From Mucilaginibacter robiniae (GTDB taxonomy: Bacteria; Bacteroidota; Bacteroidia; Sphingobacteriales; Sphingobacteriaceae), in contig NZ_CP051682.1 in assembly GCF_012849215.1 (NCBI RefSeq), positions 4,154,001-4,218,000 of the forward strand: DNA of 64,000 nucleotides. The letters run 5' to 3'. The notes below the pieces were generated by a model that saw only the letters and a list, made by a program, of their open reading frames with translations, was not told the origin of the DNA and did not search any database. Shown here piece after piece: positions 1 through 9,254 of the stretch. The translations under genes and the position numbers were made by a program. Each line of letters opens with the position of its first letter. Position 1 is the stretch's first letter.

Positions 1-2
1 AT

Positions 3-1604
3 ACCAATAGCCAGCAAATATCAGTGAACGGGCAAAAAGTATTTATTAAGGGTGGTAACTGGATTATCTCTGATGCTATGCTGCGTTTTTCGGATGCTCG
101 TTACGATGCCGAAATCAGGTTCCATCATGATATGAATCTTAACCTTATTCGGGTTTGGGGTGGAGCATTAGTAGAGCGACCAGAGTTTTATAATGCGTGT
201 GATAAATATGGTATGCTAGTGTTTCAGGATTTTTGGATATCAGGTGATGCTAATGGCAAATGGATAGATCCTATGAAAGCAGAAGATCAATGGACTCGGC
301 GCAAATATCCCGATAACCATCAACTGTTTCTGCAATCAGCAGCCGATCAAATCAAGCTGGTGCGTAATCATCCGTCTTTAGCTATCTGGTGCGGTGGTAA
401 CGAGATCACGCCTCCTGAAGATATTTTAATACCGCTGCGTGATTCTATTATCCCTAAGTTAGATGGAACACGGTGGTTTGTAGATTATTCAAACTCCGAT
501 AAAATGTCACTGAATACCTTAGGGGGCAACGGTGATGGTCCTTATGGCATACAGCCCCTTTCAGCTTTTTGGGAAACCCGCACTTTTCCGTTTAACTCTG
601 AAATTGGTTCGGTTGGTGTAAGTGATTATGAATCGTTGAAGCGCTTTATTCCTGAAAAAAACTTGGTGGCACCGCAGTATTCTGCCCAAAACCATACTTC
701 CAAAGTTGATTCTGTTTGGGATTATCATAAATACATTGGCTATGATGCTGCTATTGATCCGTATGGCAAAGCAAAAGATGCCGAAGATTTTGCTAATAAA
801 GCTCAATTGGTGAATTACGATCAGTACCGAGCTTTGATGGAAGGCTTTAGTTCACACATGTGGGACTGGTACACAGGTGTCATCATCTGGAAAACGCAGA
901 ACCCATGGACTGCTATGCGTGGGCAGATGTACGACTACTATCTAGATCCTAATGCCTGCTTGTATGGTTTGCACAGCGGCAGTGAGCCGTTGCATGCCAT
1001 GTACAACCCCATTACTGGTATGGTATCGGTAGTAAACAACACTTTTGAAACCAAACGCGACCTAATGCTGGTAGTAAAAACGGTTGATATGCAGGGAGCT
1101 GATAGCTTAGTAACACAAATTTTTGTTGAAGCGCAGTCCTCATCAAGCAAAAACTTTTTACCTATCAAAGCCATGATTGATAATCGGGCAAAAGATGCGG
1201 GAACTTTCCTGTCATTGCAGTTGCTGGATATTAATAAAAATATACTCAGCAATAATTTATACTGGTTACCTGATGCTGAAGGTAATTATTCGGGTTTGAA
1301 GCATTTGCCAGCATCGCAGCTTAAAGTATCTGGCAGGCATATAGCCACGGGTAAAATTGAGGTAACCCTAACTAATCCAGCGAAAGCTCCAGTTGCATTT
1401 TTTAACAGGGTATCACTGGTAAACAGCAGTACCAAAAGGCGTGTACTGCCGGTATTTTACACAGATAACTACGTATCGGTTTTGCCCGGCGAACAGCGGA
1501 AAATAGTTTTAGATTACACGCCCGAACATGCTGCACAGCAAATGCTGCAATTATCAGTCAGCGGCTGGAACTTACCTGAGCAACTGCTAACAATAACTAA
1601 CTAA
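3..1604 (+). CDS. Glycoside hydrolase family 2, exo-beta-glucosaminidase/endo-beta-mannosidase clade (5' partial)
   Basis: The reading frame is open from the first bases of the window, so the N-terminal sugar-binding and Ig-like domains lie upstream and only the TIM barrel and C-terminal domains are present. The general acid/base segment reads WCGGNE and the nucleophile segment FNSEIGSVG. These are typical of the GH2 branch that holds CsxA-type exo-glucosaminidases and mannosylglycoprotein endo-beta-mannosidases. The last roughly 200 residues look like the Ig-like domains that end these proteins. Only 42 nt separate it from the NagB fusion, so it probably starts or continues a nine-gene operon. 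Given the GH125, GH92 and GH20 neighbours, I infer cleavage of the Man-beta-GlcNAc core of N-glycans. Glucosaminidase activity is the main alternative. Confidence 0.88.
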   Translation, partial: TNSQQISVNGQKVFIKGGNWIISDAMLRFSDARYDAEIRFHHDMNLNLIRVWGGALVERPEFYNACDKYGMLVFQDFWISGDANGKWIDPMKAEDQWTRRKYPDNHQLFLQSAADQIKLVRNHPSLAIWCGGNEITPPEDILIPLRDSIIPKLDGTRWFVDYSNSDKMSLNTLGGNGDGPYGIQPLSAFWETRTFPFNSEIGSVGVSDYESLKRFIPEKNLVAPQYSAQNHTSKVDSVWDYHKYIGYDAAIDPYGKAKDAEDFANKAQLVNYDQYRALMEGFSSHMWDWYTGVIIWKTQNPWTAMRGQMYDYYLDPNACLYGLHSGSEPLHAMYNPITGMVSVVNNTFETKRDLMLVVKTVDMQGADSLVTQIFVEAQSSSSKNFLPIKAMIDNRAKDAGTFLSLQLLDINKNILSNNLYWLPDAEGNYSGLKHLPASQLKVSGRHIATGKIEVTLTNPAKAPVAFFNRVSLVNSSTKRRVLPVFYTDNYVSVLPGEQRKIVLDYTPEHAAQQMLQLSVSGWNLPEQLLTITN

Positions 1605-1646
1605 TCAAACTTTAAAGTATTCAACTAACTAGAAATACAATTTTAT

Positions 1647-3566
1647 ATGGCACGTTTAAATCTCTTAGAAGAAACCCGGTACGAAAAGCTGCCGGTAAAT
1701 GTTTACCCTACCCAAAAAGAAGCTGTAAAACATGTTGCGCATAGAATTGCCGGCCTGATTAGAAGCAAGCAGGAAGTTGGCGGGCAAACAGTTCTGGGGC
1801 TTGCAACTGGTGTTACACCTATAGGCGTTTACCAGGAGCTGGTAAGGTTACATAAAGAAGAGGGATTGAGCTTTAAAAATGTAATTACCTTCAATTTGGA
1901 TGAGTATTACCCAATGCAGCCAGATGCGGCTCAAAGCTATGTGACTTTTATGAACGAAAACTTGTTTAATCATATTGATATAGACCAAAGTAAAGTTCAT
2001 ATACCTAATGGTACGCTCGATAAGGATGCAGTAGCTGCATTTTGTATGGATTACGAACGTAAAATTGAAGACTTAGGCGGTTTAGATTTACAAATTTTGG
2101 GGATTGGTCGTACCGGACACATTGGTTTCAATGAGCCTGGTTCTGCTCCAAATTCCGGTACTCGTTTGGTTACGCTTGATGATTTAACACGCAGCGATGC
2201 ATCACGTGATTTCGGTGGTAAAGAAAACGTGCCTACCAAAGCAATTACGATGGGCATTGGTACTATTTTCAAAGCCCGCGAAATTATATTGATGGCCTGG
2301 AGCCAAAGAAAAGCTTCCATTATCAAAAAAGCAGTTGAAGGTGAAATTTCCAGCGATGTACCTGCTACCTATTTGCAGTTATCTGATAATGTTGAATTTG
2401 TTTTAGATGCAGGTGCAGCTTCTGATTTAACCCGCTTTAATACGCCATGGTTGGTAAAAGATTGTATCTGGACCAATACATTAAAAAAGAAAGCTGTGAT
2501 ATGGCTGGCAGGTGTACTTAAAAAACCAGTGTTAAAATTAACGGAAGAAGATTATAACAGCCATGGTATGGCCCAACTGGCGGTAGAGCAAGGCCCGGTT
2601 TATAACATTAACATTGATATCTTTAACCAGATACAGCATACCATTACAGGCTGGCCAGGTGGTAAGCCCAATGCTGATGATAGCCAACGCCCTGAACGTG
2701 CCAATCCGGCTAAGAAAAGATCTATCATCTTTTCACCACACCCTGATGATGATGTGATTTCAATGGGTGGAACCTTTATTCGTTTAGTTGATCAAGGTCA
2801 TGACGTGCATGTGGCTTACCAAACATCCGGAAATACTGCCGTGTGGGATGATGACGTACTACGCTATGTTGAGTTTGCCATCGATTTTAACAAAAGTATA
2901 GGAGAAGATACCGCTAAGCTTAGCACGGTATATGATGGTATGCGTACCTTTTTAGAACAAAAACAACCTAATCAAATAGATACCCAAGAGATACGGAATG
3001 TAAAAGGGTTCATTCGCAAAACAGAAGCTATTGCAGGTGCACGTTACGCCGGCTTACCGGATGATCATATTCATTTCATGGCACTGCCTTTTTATGAAAC
3101 CGGTAAAACACAAAAAAATAAGGTAGGTGAAGAAGATGTGCGCTTGGTGATGGAATTACTGCAGTCTGTAAAACCACATCAGGTATTTGCCGCTGGCGAT
3201 TTTGCTGACCCACATGGTACACACGTGGTATGCTTTAACATTATACTGGCAGCATTGCAACAATTGAAAGAAACCGAAGAGTGGGTTAAAGATTGCTGGC
3301 TATGGTTATATCGTGGTGCCTGGCATGAGTTTGAAACTCACGAAATTGAAATGGCCGTTCCATTATCACCACAGGAAGTGTTGCGTAAACGCAATGCTAT
3401 ATTCAAGCACCAGTCGCAAAAAGATACGCCGGTTTTCCCTGGCGATGATGATCGCGAGTTCTGGGTACGTGCTGAAGATCGTAACCGGGAGACCGCTGGT
3501 TGTTATAACCAGTTAGGTTTAGCTGAATATGAAGCCATGGAGGCGTTTGTGCGCTTCAGGTTTTGA
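1647..3566 (+). CDS. nagB: Glucosamine-6-phosphate deaminase fused to a PIG-L/LmbE-type deacetylase domain
   Basis: Residues about 15-280 form a NagB domain that would convert glucosamine-6-phosphate to fructose-6-phosphate and ammonia. The LDEYYP segment (Asp85) and the GRTGHIGFNEPGS active-site loop are visible. From about residue 360 a PIG-L/LmbE metal-dependent deacetylase domain follows, with its HPDDD zinc motif at His365 and a second histidine motif in DPHGTH. Single-domain NagB is about 260 residues, so 639 residues reflects the fusion, which is known in Bacteroidota. There is no signal peptide, so it acts in the cytosol. It sits between secreted exo-glycosidases and links released GlcNAc to glycolysis. 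Which substrate the deacetylase half uses cannot be read from the sequence; N-acetylglucosamine-6-phosphate is the natural guess. Confidence 0.93.
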   Translation: MARLNLLEETRYEKLPVNVYPTQKEAVKHVAHRIAGLIRSKQEVGGQTVLGLATGVTPIGVYQELVRLHKEEGLSFKNVITFNLDEYYPMQPDAAQSYVTFMNENLFNHIDIDQSKVHIPNGTLDKDAVAAFCMDYERKIEDLGGLDLQILGIGRTGHIGFNEPGSAPNSGTRLVTLDDLTRSDASRDFGGKENVPTKAITMGIGTIFKAREIILMAWSQRKASIIKKAVEGEISSDVPATYLQLSDNVEFVLDAGAASDLTRFNTPWLVKDCIWTNTLKKKAVIWLAGVLKKPVLKLTEEDYNSHGMAQLAVEQGPVYNINIDIFNQIQHTITGWPGGKPNADDSQRPERANPAKKRSIIFSPHPDDDVISMGGTFIRLVDQGHDVHVAYQTSGNTAVWDDDVLRYVEFAIDFNKSIGEDTAKLSTVYDGMRTFLEQKQPNQIDTQEIRNVKGFIRKTEAIAGARYAGLPDDHIHFMALPFYETGKTQKNKVGEEDVRLVMELLQSVKPHQVFAAGDFADPHGTHVVCFNIILAALQQLKETEEWVKDCWLWLYRGAWHEFETHEIEMAVPLSPQEVLRKRNAIFKHQSQKDTPVFPGDDDREFWVRAEDRNRETAGCYNQLGLAEYEAMEAFVRFRF

Positions 3567-3653
3567 TAATCTTGTCGGCTTATCGTTTTGAGAAGGCGAT
3601 GAAGGCATATACAAAAAAGCTGAGTACATATTGAATAACCAATAACTATACCT

Positions 3654-5072
3654 ATGAAGAGAAGTACTTTTATACAGCAGGCAGGATTACTGACTGCCGG
3701 AATGTTTATTAACAAAACCGTTCTTGCCGCCATTGATGAGCGCGTTACCCAACGGCCAGCACTTGGTAAACGTAATTTTACCAGTACAGCTGTTGAGGAT
3801 GCTATTAAGCAGTTTAAGGCCAAAGTAAGCAATAAAGAATTGGCCTGGATGTTTGAAAACTGCTTTCCAAACACTTTAGATACTACGATTTTTTACTCTG
3901 TTACCGATGGTAAACCTGATACTTACGTGATTACCGGCGATATTGATGCCATGTGGTTGCGGGATAGTTCAGCACAACTTTGGCCTTACCTTACTTTTAT
4001 TAAAAAGGATAAAAAGCTTCAGCAAATGGTAGCCGGGGTGATAAACCGCCAAATGCAATGTGTACTGAAAGACCCATATGCTAATGCTTTTTACAAAGAC
4101 GCCACTAAGGTAAGCGAATGGAAAACCGACCGCACAGATATGAAGCCGGGCATACATGAGCGTAAGTGGGAAATTGACTCTTTGTGTTACCCTTTACGTT
4201 TATCATACCATTATTGGAAAAACACTGGCGATGTACAACCATTTGATGAGCATTGGAAAAATGGAGTAAAGCTTATTTTAAGCACATTTAAAGAGCAGCA
4301 ACGTAAAACCGGCAAAGGTAGTTACCATTTTCAGCGTGTAACCAATACGCCTACTGATACATTGCCTATGGGCGGTTATGGTTTTCCGATAAAACCAACC
4401 GGGTTAATCTGTTCCATGTTTCGCCCAAGTGATGATGCAACTATTTACCCGTTCTTGATACCCTCCAACTTTTTTGCGGTAGTAAGTTTAAAGCAGTCTG
4501 CCGAAATGATGCAGGTTTTGAAAGAAAGCCAATTGGCTACTGAACTGCAAAGTTTGGCTACCGAAGTAGAGCAGGCTATACAAAAGCACGGCGTGGTTAA
4601 CCATCCGTATGCAGGTAAAATATATGCGTTTGAAGTAGATGGTTTTGGAAATGCCAACATGATGGATGATGCCAATATTCCAAGTTTATTGGCTTTGCCT
4701 TATTTGGAAGCGGTATCTACCTCTGATCCGATTTATCAGAATACTCGTCGCTTTGTACTATCTGAGCACAACCCATACTTCTATAAAAGCCAGCTTGCCG
4801 AAGGCATTGGCGGCCCACATGTTAGCAGAGATGGAATGATCTGGCCATTGAGCATTATTAGCCGTGGATTGACCAGTACTGATGAGCAGGAAATTAAACA
4901 TTGTATTCAAATGCTTCAGGCTACACACGCAGGTAAAGGCTTTATCCATGAATCATTTAATAAAGATAACCCTGCCGATTTTACCCGGAATTGGTTTGCT
5001 TGGGCTAATACCATTTTTGGTGAGTTTCTATGGAAAACTTTCCAGCAAAATCCACAACTGTTAAACAGCTAA
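3654..5072 (+). CDS. GH125 exo-alpha-1,6-mannosidase, exported
   Basis: The 472-residue protein opens with a short signal-like segment (MKRSTFIQQAGLL, cleavage probably after VLA). It then shows the MWLRDSSAQLWPYL motif characteristic of GH125 metal-independent alpha-mannosidases, along with SLCYPLRLSYHYW and NWFAWANTIFGEFLW near the end. Length matches the family (about 430-480 residues). GH125 enzymes remove alpha-1,6-linked mannose, as found in the N-glycan core and in yeast mannan. The gene lies 87 nt after nagB and 9 nt before the GH35 gene, so it is probably co-transcribed. It would work alongside the GH92 alpha-mannosidase encoded downstream. No missing residues are apparent. Confidence 0.93.
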   Translation: MKRSTFIQQAGLLTAGMFINKTVLAAIDERVTQRPALGKRNFTSTAVEDAIKQFKAKVSNKELAWMFENCFPNTLDTTIFYSVTDGKPDTYVITGDIDAMWLRDSSAQLWPYLTFIKKDKKLQQMVAGVINRQMQCVLKDPYANAFYKDATKVSEWKTDRTDMKPGIHERKWEIDSLCYPLRLSYHYWKNTGDVQPFDEHWKNGVKLILSTFKEQQRKTGKGSYHFQRVTNTPTDTLPMGGYGFPIKPTGLICSMFRPSDDATIYPFLIPSNFFAVVSLKQSAEMMQVLKESQLATELQSLATEVEQAIQKHGVVNHPYAGKIYAFEVDGFGNANMMDDANIPSLLALPYLEAVSTSDPIYQNTRRFVLSEHNPYFYKSQLAEGIGGPHVSRDGMIWPLSIISRGLTSTDEQEIKHCIQMLQATHAGKGFIHESFNKDNPADFTRNWFAWANTIFGEFLWKTFQQNPQLLNS

Positions 5073-5081
5073 TCTGATCTG

Positions 5082-6920
5082 GTGAAAATATCGAGCAATA
5101 AATTCCTGTCCGCTTTAGGTGGTGCTTTGCTGCTGGCTGGTACTTTATCTTCAATAGCGCAAACCAGGCACACTTTTGCTTTGGGTAATTCCGATTTCAT
5201 GTTGGATGGTAAGCCATTGCAAATGATATCAGGAGAAATGCATTGCGCCCGTGTTCCGCGTGAGTACTGGCGCGACCGTATGAAAATGGCAAAAGCCATG
5301 GGCCTGAATACCATAGGCACCTACGTGTTCTGGAATGCACATGAGCCGGTTAAAGGCCAATATGATTTTACCGGTAACAATGATATTACTGCTTTTGTTA
5401 AAACTGCGCAGGAGGAAGGCTTGTGGGTAGTATTACGTCCAAGCCCTTATGCTTGTGCCGAGTGGGAGTTTGGCGGTTACCCATGGTGGCTGTTAAAAGA
5501 TAGTACATTGAAGGTAAGAAGCACAGATCCGAAGTTCTTGGCGGCTTACACCAACTATATAAACCAACTGGCTAAACAGTTGGTGCCTTTACAGGTAACG
5601 CATGGCGGCAACATTTTGATGATACAAATTGAAAATGAGTATGGGTCATACAGTGATGATAAGAAGTATTTAGACATCAACCGTCAGGTATTCCGCAAGG
5701 CTGGCTTTGATGGGGTTCTGTTTACATGCGATGGTGCCGACCAAATGCCTAAAGGCTATCTGCCGGGTTATTTGCCGGCTGTAAATGGCTTGGAAGATCC
5801 GGTAAAAGTAAAAGAGCTTATTAACAAGTATCATAATGGGAAAGGCCCTTATTACATAGCCGAGTGGTATCCTGGTTGGTTTGATAATTGGGGTAAAAAG
5901 CATGCTAAGGTACCTGCTGATCAGGTCGCACAAACATTAGATAAAATTTTAGCAGCTGGTATTTCAATCAACATGTACATGTTTCATGGAGGTACTACCC
6001 GCGGGTTTATGAATGGGGCAAACATGAATGTAAACGATCCCTATTCGCCGCAGGTATCTAGCTATGATTACGATTCACCGCTTGATGAAGCCGGCAATGC
6101 TACCGAGAAGTTCTACAAATTCAGAGAAATAATCGCTAAACATCTGCCTACAGGACAAAAGCTTCCGGATGTTCCGGCAAAAAAGCCAACCATTAATATC
6201 GCAAATATTAAATTTGATGCTAGTGCCGATATTTTTAACAACTTACCTAAGCCGTCAGTTTCTGCCAAACCTTTATGCTTTGAGGATTTAGACCAAGCTT
6301 ATGGCTTTGTGCTATATCGGACACAAATAAAGAGTGGCGGTACTCTAAAATTAGACGGGCTAAGAGATTATGCGATTGTATACCTGAATGGGAAACAAAT
6401 AGCTACACTCGACCGCCGTTTGAAGCAGGATTCAGTTATGCTGAATCAGGTACTTTCCAATACCACGTTGGATATTCTGGTTGAGAATAACGGACGTATA
6501 AATTACGGTCCCTTTCTGGCCGACAATCGTCATGGTCTTACTAAAAGCGTAACCCTGAACAATACCGAAGTGCTGAACTGGAAAATGTACCGTTTGCCTT
6601 TTAATGATTTAAGTGGCTTTATGTTTAAACCAGGGTTGAACACTGTTGTACATCCGGGTTTGTACAAAGGTATTTTTACTTTAACTAACGTTGCTGATAC
6701 TTATTTTGACATGCATGCTTTTGGAAAAGGTTTTGTTTTTCTGAATGGTCATAACCTGGGTAAGTACTGGCAAATAGGGCCGCAGCAAACTTTGTATGTA
6801 CCTGCTGGCTGGCTCAAAAAAGGGAAAAATGAAGTGGTGGTTTTTGATGAATTAAAAACTTCGCATCAAAGTCTTTCCGCTATCAATCACCCTATCCTGG
6901 ATCAAAATACTACTAATTAA
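5082..6920 (+). CDS. GH35 beta-galactosidase, exported
   Basis: The start is GTG at 5082, nine bases after the previous stop, giving a signal peptide (KFLSALGGALLLAGTLSSIAQ). The catalytic barrel shows the GH35 hallmarks: ISGEMHCARVPREYW near residue 50, the acid/base in QIENEYGSY (Glu186) and the nucleophile in YIAEWYPGW (Glu261). The C-terminal third carries jelly-roll domains (LNGKQIATL, FLNGHNLGKYW) as in typical family members of about 600 residues. It would remove terminal beta-linked galactose from glycan antennae, exposing GlcNAc for the GH20 encoded next. It is a member of the plus-strand exo-glycosidase operon. Confidence 0.94.
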   Translation: MKISSNKFLSALGGALLLAGTLSSIAQTRHTFALGNSDFMLDGKPLQMISGEMHCARVPREYWRDRMKMAKAMGLNTIGTYVFWNAHEPVKGQYDFTGNNDITAFVKTAQEEGLWVVLRPSPYACAEWEFGGYPWWLLKDSTLKVRSTDPKFLAAYTNYINQLAKQLVPLQVTHGGNILMIQIENEYGSYSDDKKYLDINRQVFRKAGFDGVLFTCDGADQMPKGYLPGYLPAVNGLEDPVKVKELINKYHNGKGPYYIAEWYPGWFDNWGKKHAKVPADQVAQTLDKILAAGISINMYMFHGGTTRGFMNGANMNVNDPYSPQVSSYDYDSPLDEAGNATEKFYKFREIIAKHLPTGQKLPDVPAKKPTINIANIKFDASADIFNNLPKPSVSAKPLCFEDLDQAYGFVLYRTQIKSGGTLKLDGLRDYAIVYLNGKQIATLDRRLKQDSVMLNQVLSNTTLDILVENNGRINYGPFLADNRHGLTKSVTLNNTEVLNWKMYRLPFNDLSGFMFKPGLNTVVHPGLYKGIFTLTNVADTYFDMHAFGKGFVFLNGHNLGKYWQIGPQQTLYVPAGWLKKGKNEVVVFDELKTSHQSLSAINHPILDQNTTN

Positions 6921-6943
6921 TAGCAGCGTATATCTACTTGTTG

Positions 6944-9250
6944 ATGAAAAAGAATATAAGCCGGAAAATAGCACTACTAGGTTCCTTATTAATGTTAGCG
7001 GATGCTGGTGCATCATTTGCACAAGATATTTCCTCACGCTTTCCGCTGGTGCCATACCCGCAAAAGTTAACAGTGGGCCAGGGGCTGTTTGTAATTAATA
7101 ACCAAACATCTATTGTAACACCAGCCAGTAAGAAATATCAGCAAGAAGCTGGTTTGCTGAATGAGTTGTTGCATAATAAGCTAGCGGTTAGGCATAATGG
7201 TAAAGCTTTGCCTAAAAACAGCATCCAGTTTGTAGAAGACAACTCGATTACTGCCGAAGAAGGTTATCATCTGCAAATTACATCACAGCACATAATTATC
7301 GGGGCTAAAGATGGCGCGGGTATGATTCATGCTGTAGAAACCATCCGTCAGTTACTGCCTGTTGGTATTGAAAACAAACAACAGGCATTGCCGAGTCAAC
7401 TATCATTACCAGCACTTAACATTGAAGATGCCCCGGTTTATGCCTGGCGGGGTATGCATCTGGATGTATCGCGCCACTTTTTTTCAATAGCCTATTTGAA
7501 AAAGTTTATTGACCTGTTAGCCCTGTATAAATTCAATAAGTTTCACCTGCATTTAACTGATGATCAAGGCTGGCGTATTGAAATTAAAAAATATCCCAAA
7601 CTAACCGAAGAAGGTGCATGGCGAACTTTTAACAACCAGGATTCGGTTTGTATGAAAAAAGCTGCCGACAATCCTGACTTTGTTATCGATCCGCAGCATA
7701 TCATTCATAAAGATGGTAAAACGTTGTACGGCGGTTACTATACACAAGCGCAGATGAAAGATGTGGTAGCTTACGCTGCTACCCGCCACATCGATATCAT
7801 ACCCGAAATTGATATGCCTGGCCACATGATGGCGGCTATTAATTCCTATCCATTTTTAACCTGTAATGGTGAAAACTCATGGGGCAAACTTTTCACAAAA
7901 CCTATATGCCCTTGTAACGAAAGCACGTATGAGTTTGCTCAGAATGTATTCGACGAGATCATGGACATTTTTCGATCCAAGTACATCCACATTGGCGGTG
8001 ATGAAGTGGAACGGTCTGACTGGGCCAAATCTGAAGCTTGTAAAGCATTCATGCAACGCGAGGGAATAAAAGATTTGCCGGCTCTGCAAAGCTACTTTAT
8101 CAACCGTATGGAAAAATACTTCAATTCAAAAGGCCGTAAGCTGATTGGATGGGATGAAGTATTGGAAGGTGGTATCAGTCATACAGCATTGATAATGTAC
8201 TGGCGTACCTGGGTGCCGAAAGCACCTGTTGAGGCAGCAAAAAACGGTAATCAGGTTATTATGTCGCCGGGTAACCCTTTGTATTTCGACAATGCACCCG
8301 ATCATAATTCAATAGACAACGTTTACCATTATAACCCTGTTCCTAAAGGGCTTACCCAAGCAGAAGCCAACGGTATTATTGGTGCGCAAGCTAACTTATG
8401 GACGGAGTATGTACCTACTGAGAACCGTGCCGATTACCTGTACATGCCTCGCATGACAGCTTTAGCTGAAAATTTGTGGACACGTAATCATAAATATAAC
8501 TCCTATTTAGTGCGGTTACGTGCACAATATGCACGATTAAATAACTTACACGTAAACTACCGCTTGCCTGATTTTGATGGCTTAGTAGAACAAAGCGTTT
8601 TTACTAACCAAGCCGTGCTTAATTTAAAAAAGCCGTTACCTAACACAACTATTCATTACACTACCAATGGTAATGTACCTAATAAAAATTCGCCTGAGTT
8701 AACTGCACCTTTGGTTATCTCGAAATCAAGCTATATCAGGTTGGCTGCATTTAAGCCTAATGGCGTTGCTGGTGATGTATATAATCTGCATTATACCCAA
8801 CAAAACTTAGCTGAACCTGTGAAGGCTGATGTAAAAGCGGGATTGCTGTGCAGCTATTATCCTGGCGAGTACAAAAGTTCAAAACTGATGGCTAGTGTTC
8901 AGCCTAAAGAAACCTTTGTGGTAGATAGCGTTGTGGTACCTAAGGCAGTAACTGCGCCAGGCTTTGGTTTACGTTATCAAGGATATTTGGATGTACCTCA
9001 GGATGGTATATATAGTTTTTATTTAACCTGTGATGATGGCGGCATACTCAAAGTAGCTGGCCGCATTACGGTAGATAATGACGGTTGGCACGCTCCTGTT
9101 GAAAAAAGCGGGCAGGTAGCCCTAAAAAAAGGTTTACAGCCTATTGAGCTCAATTTTGTTGAAGGTGGCGGCGGATATACCTTGAAGTTAAAATACAGTA
9201 TCAATGGATCGCAGCCCATGAGCGTACCTGCTGACTGGTTAAAACACTAA
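6944..9250 (+). CDS. GH20 beta-N-acetylhexosaminidase with C-terminal PA14 domain
   Basis: I start at ATG 6944, which gives a clean signal peptide (KIALLGSLLMLADAGASFAQ); two TTG codons just upstream are less likely. An N-terminal GH20b domain is followed by the barrel with HLTDDQGWRIEIKKYP and the catalytic pair in HIGGDEVERSDW (Asp353-Glu354), used in substrate-assisted hydrolysis of terminal GlcNAc or GalNAc. After about residue 530 there is a chitobiase-type C-terminal module (IHYTTNGNVPN), then a PA14-like module (YQGYLDVPQDGIYSFYLTCDDGG) likely to bind sugar. Only 4 nt separate it from the fucosidase. The locus holds a second GH20 of different architecture, so the two probably differ in linkage preference. 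Confidence 0.94.
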   Translation: MKKNISRKIALLGSLLMLADAGASFAQDISSRFPLVPYPQKLTVGQGLFVINNQTSIVTPASKKYQQEAGLLNELLHNKLAVRHNGKALPKNSIQFVEDNSITAEEGYHLQITSQHIIIGAKDGAGMIHAVETIRQLLPVGIENKQQALPSQLSLPALNIEDAPVYAWRGMHLDVSRHFFSIAYLKKFIDLLALYKFNKFHLHLTDDQGWRIEIKKYPKLTEEGAWRTFNNQDSVCMKKAADNPDFVIDPQHIIHKDGKTLYGGYYTQAQMKDVVAYAATRHIDIIPEIDMPGHMMAAINSYPFLTCNGENSWGKLFTKPICPCNESTYEFAQNVFDEIMDIFRSKYIHIGGDEVERSDWAKSEACKAFMQREGIKDLPALQSYFINRMEKYFNSKGRKLIGWDEVLEGGISHTALIMYWRTWVPKAPVEAAKNGNQVIMSPGNPLYFDNAPDHNSIDNVYHYNPVPKGLTQAEANGIIGAQANLWTEYVPTENRADYLYMPRMTALAENLWTRNHKYNSYLVRLRAQYARLNNLHVNYRLPDFDGLVEQSVFTNQAVLNLKKPLPNTTIHYTTNGNVPNKNSPELTAPLVISKSSYIRLAAFKPNGVAGDVYNLHYTQQNLAEPVKADVKAGLLCSYYPGEYKSSKLMASVQPKETFVVDSVVVPKAVTAPGFGLRYQGYLDVPQDGIYSFYLTCDDGGILKVAGRITVDNDGWHAPVEKSGQVALKKGLQPIELNFVEGGGGYTLKLKYSINGSQPMSVPADWLKH

Positions 9251-9254
9251 ACAG

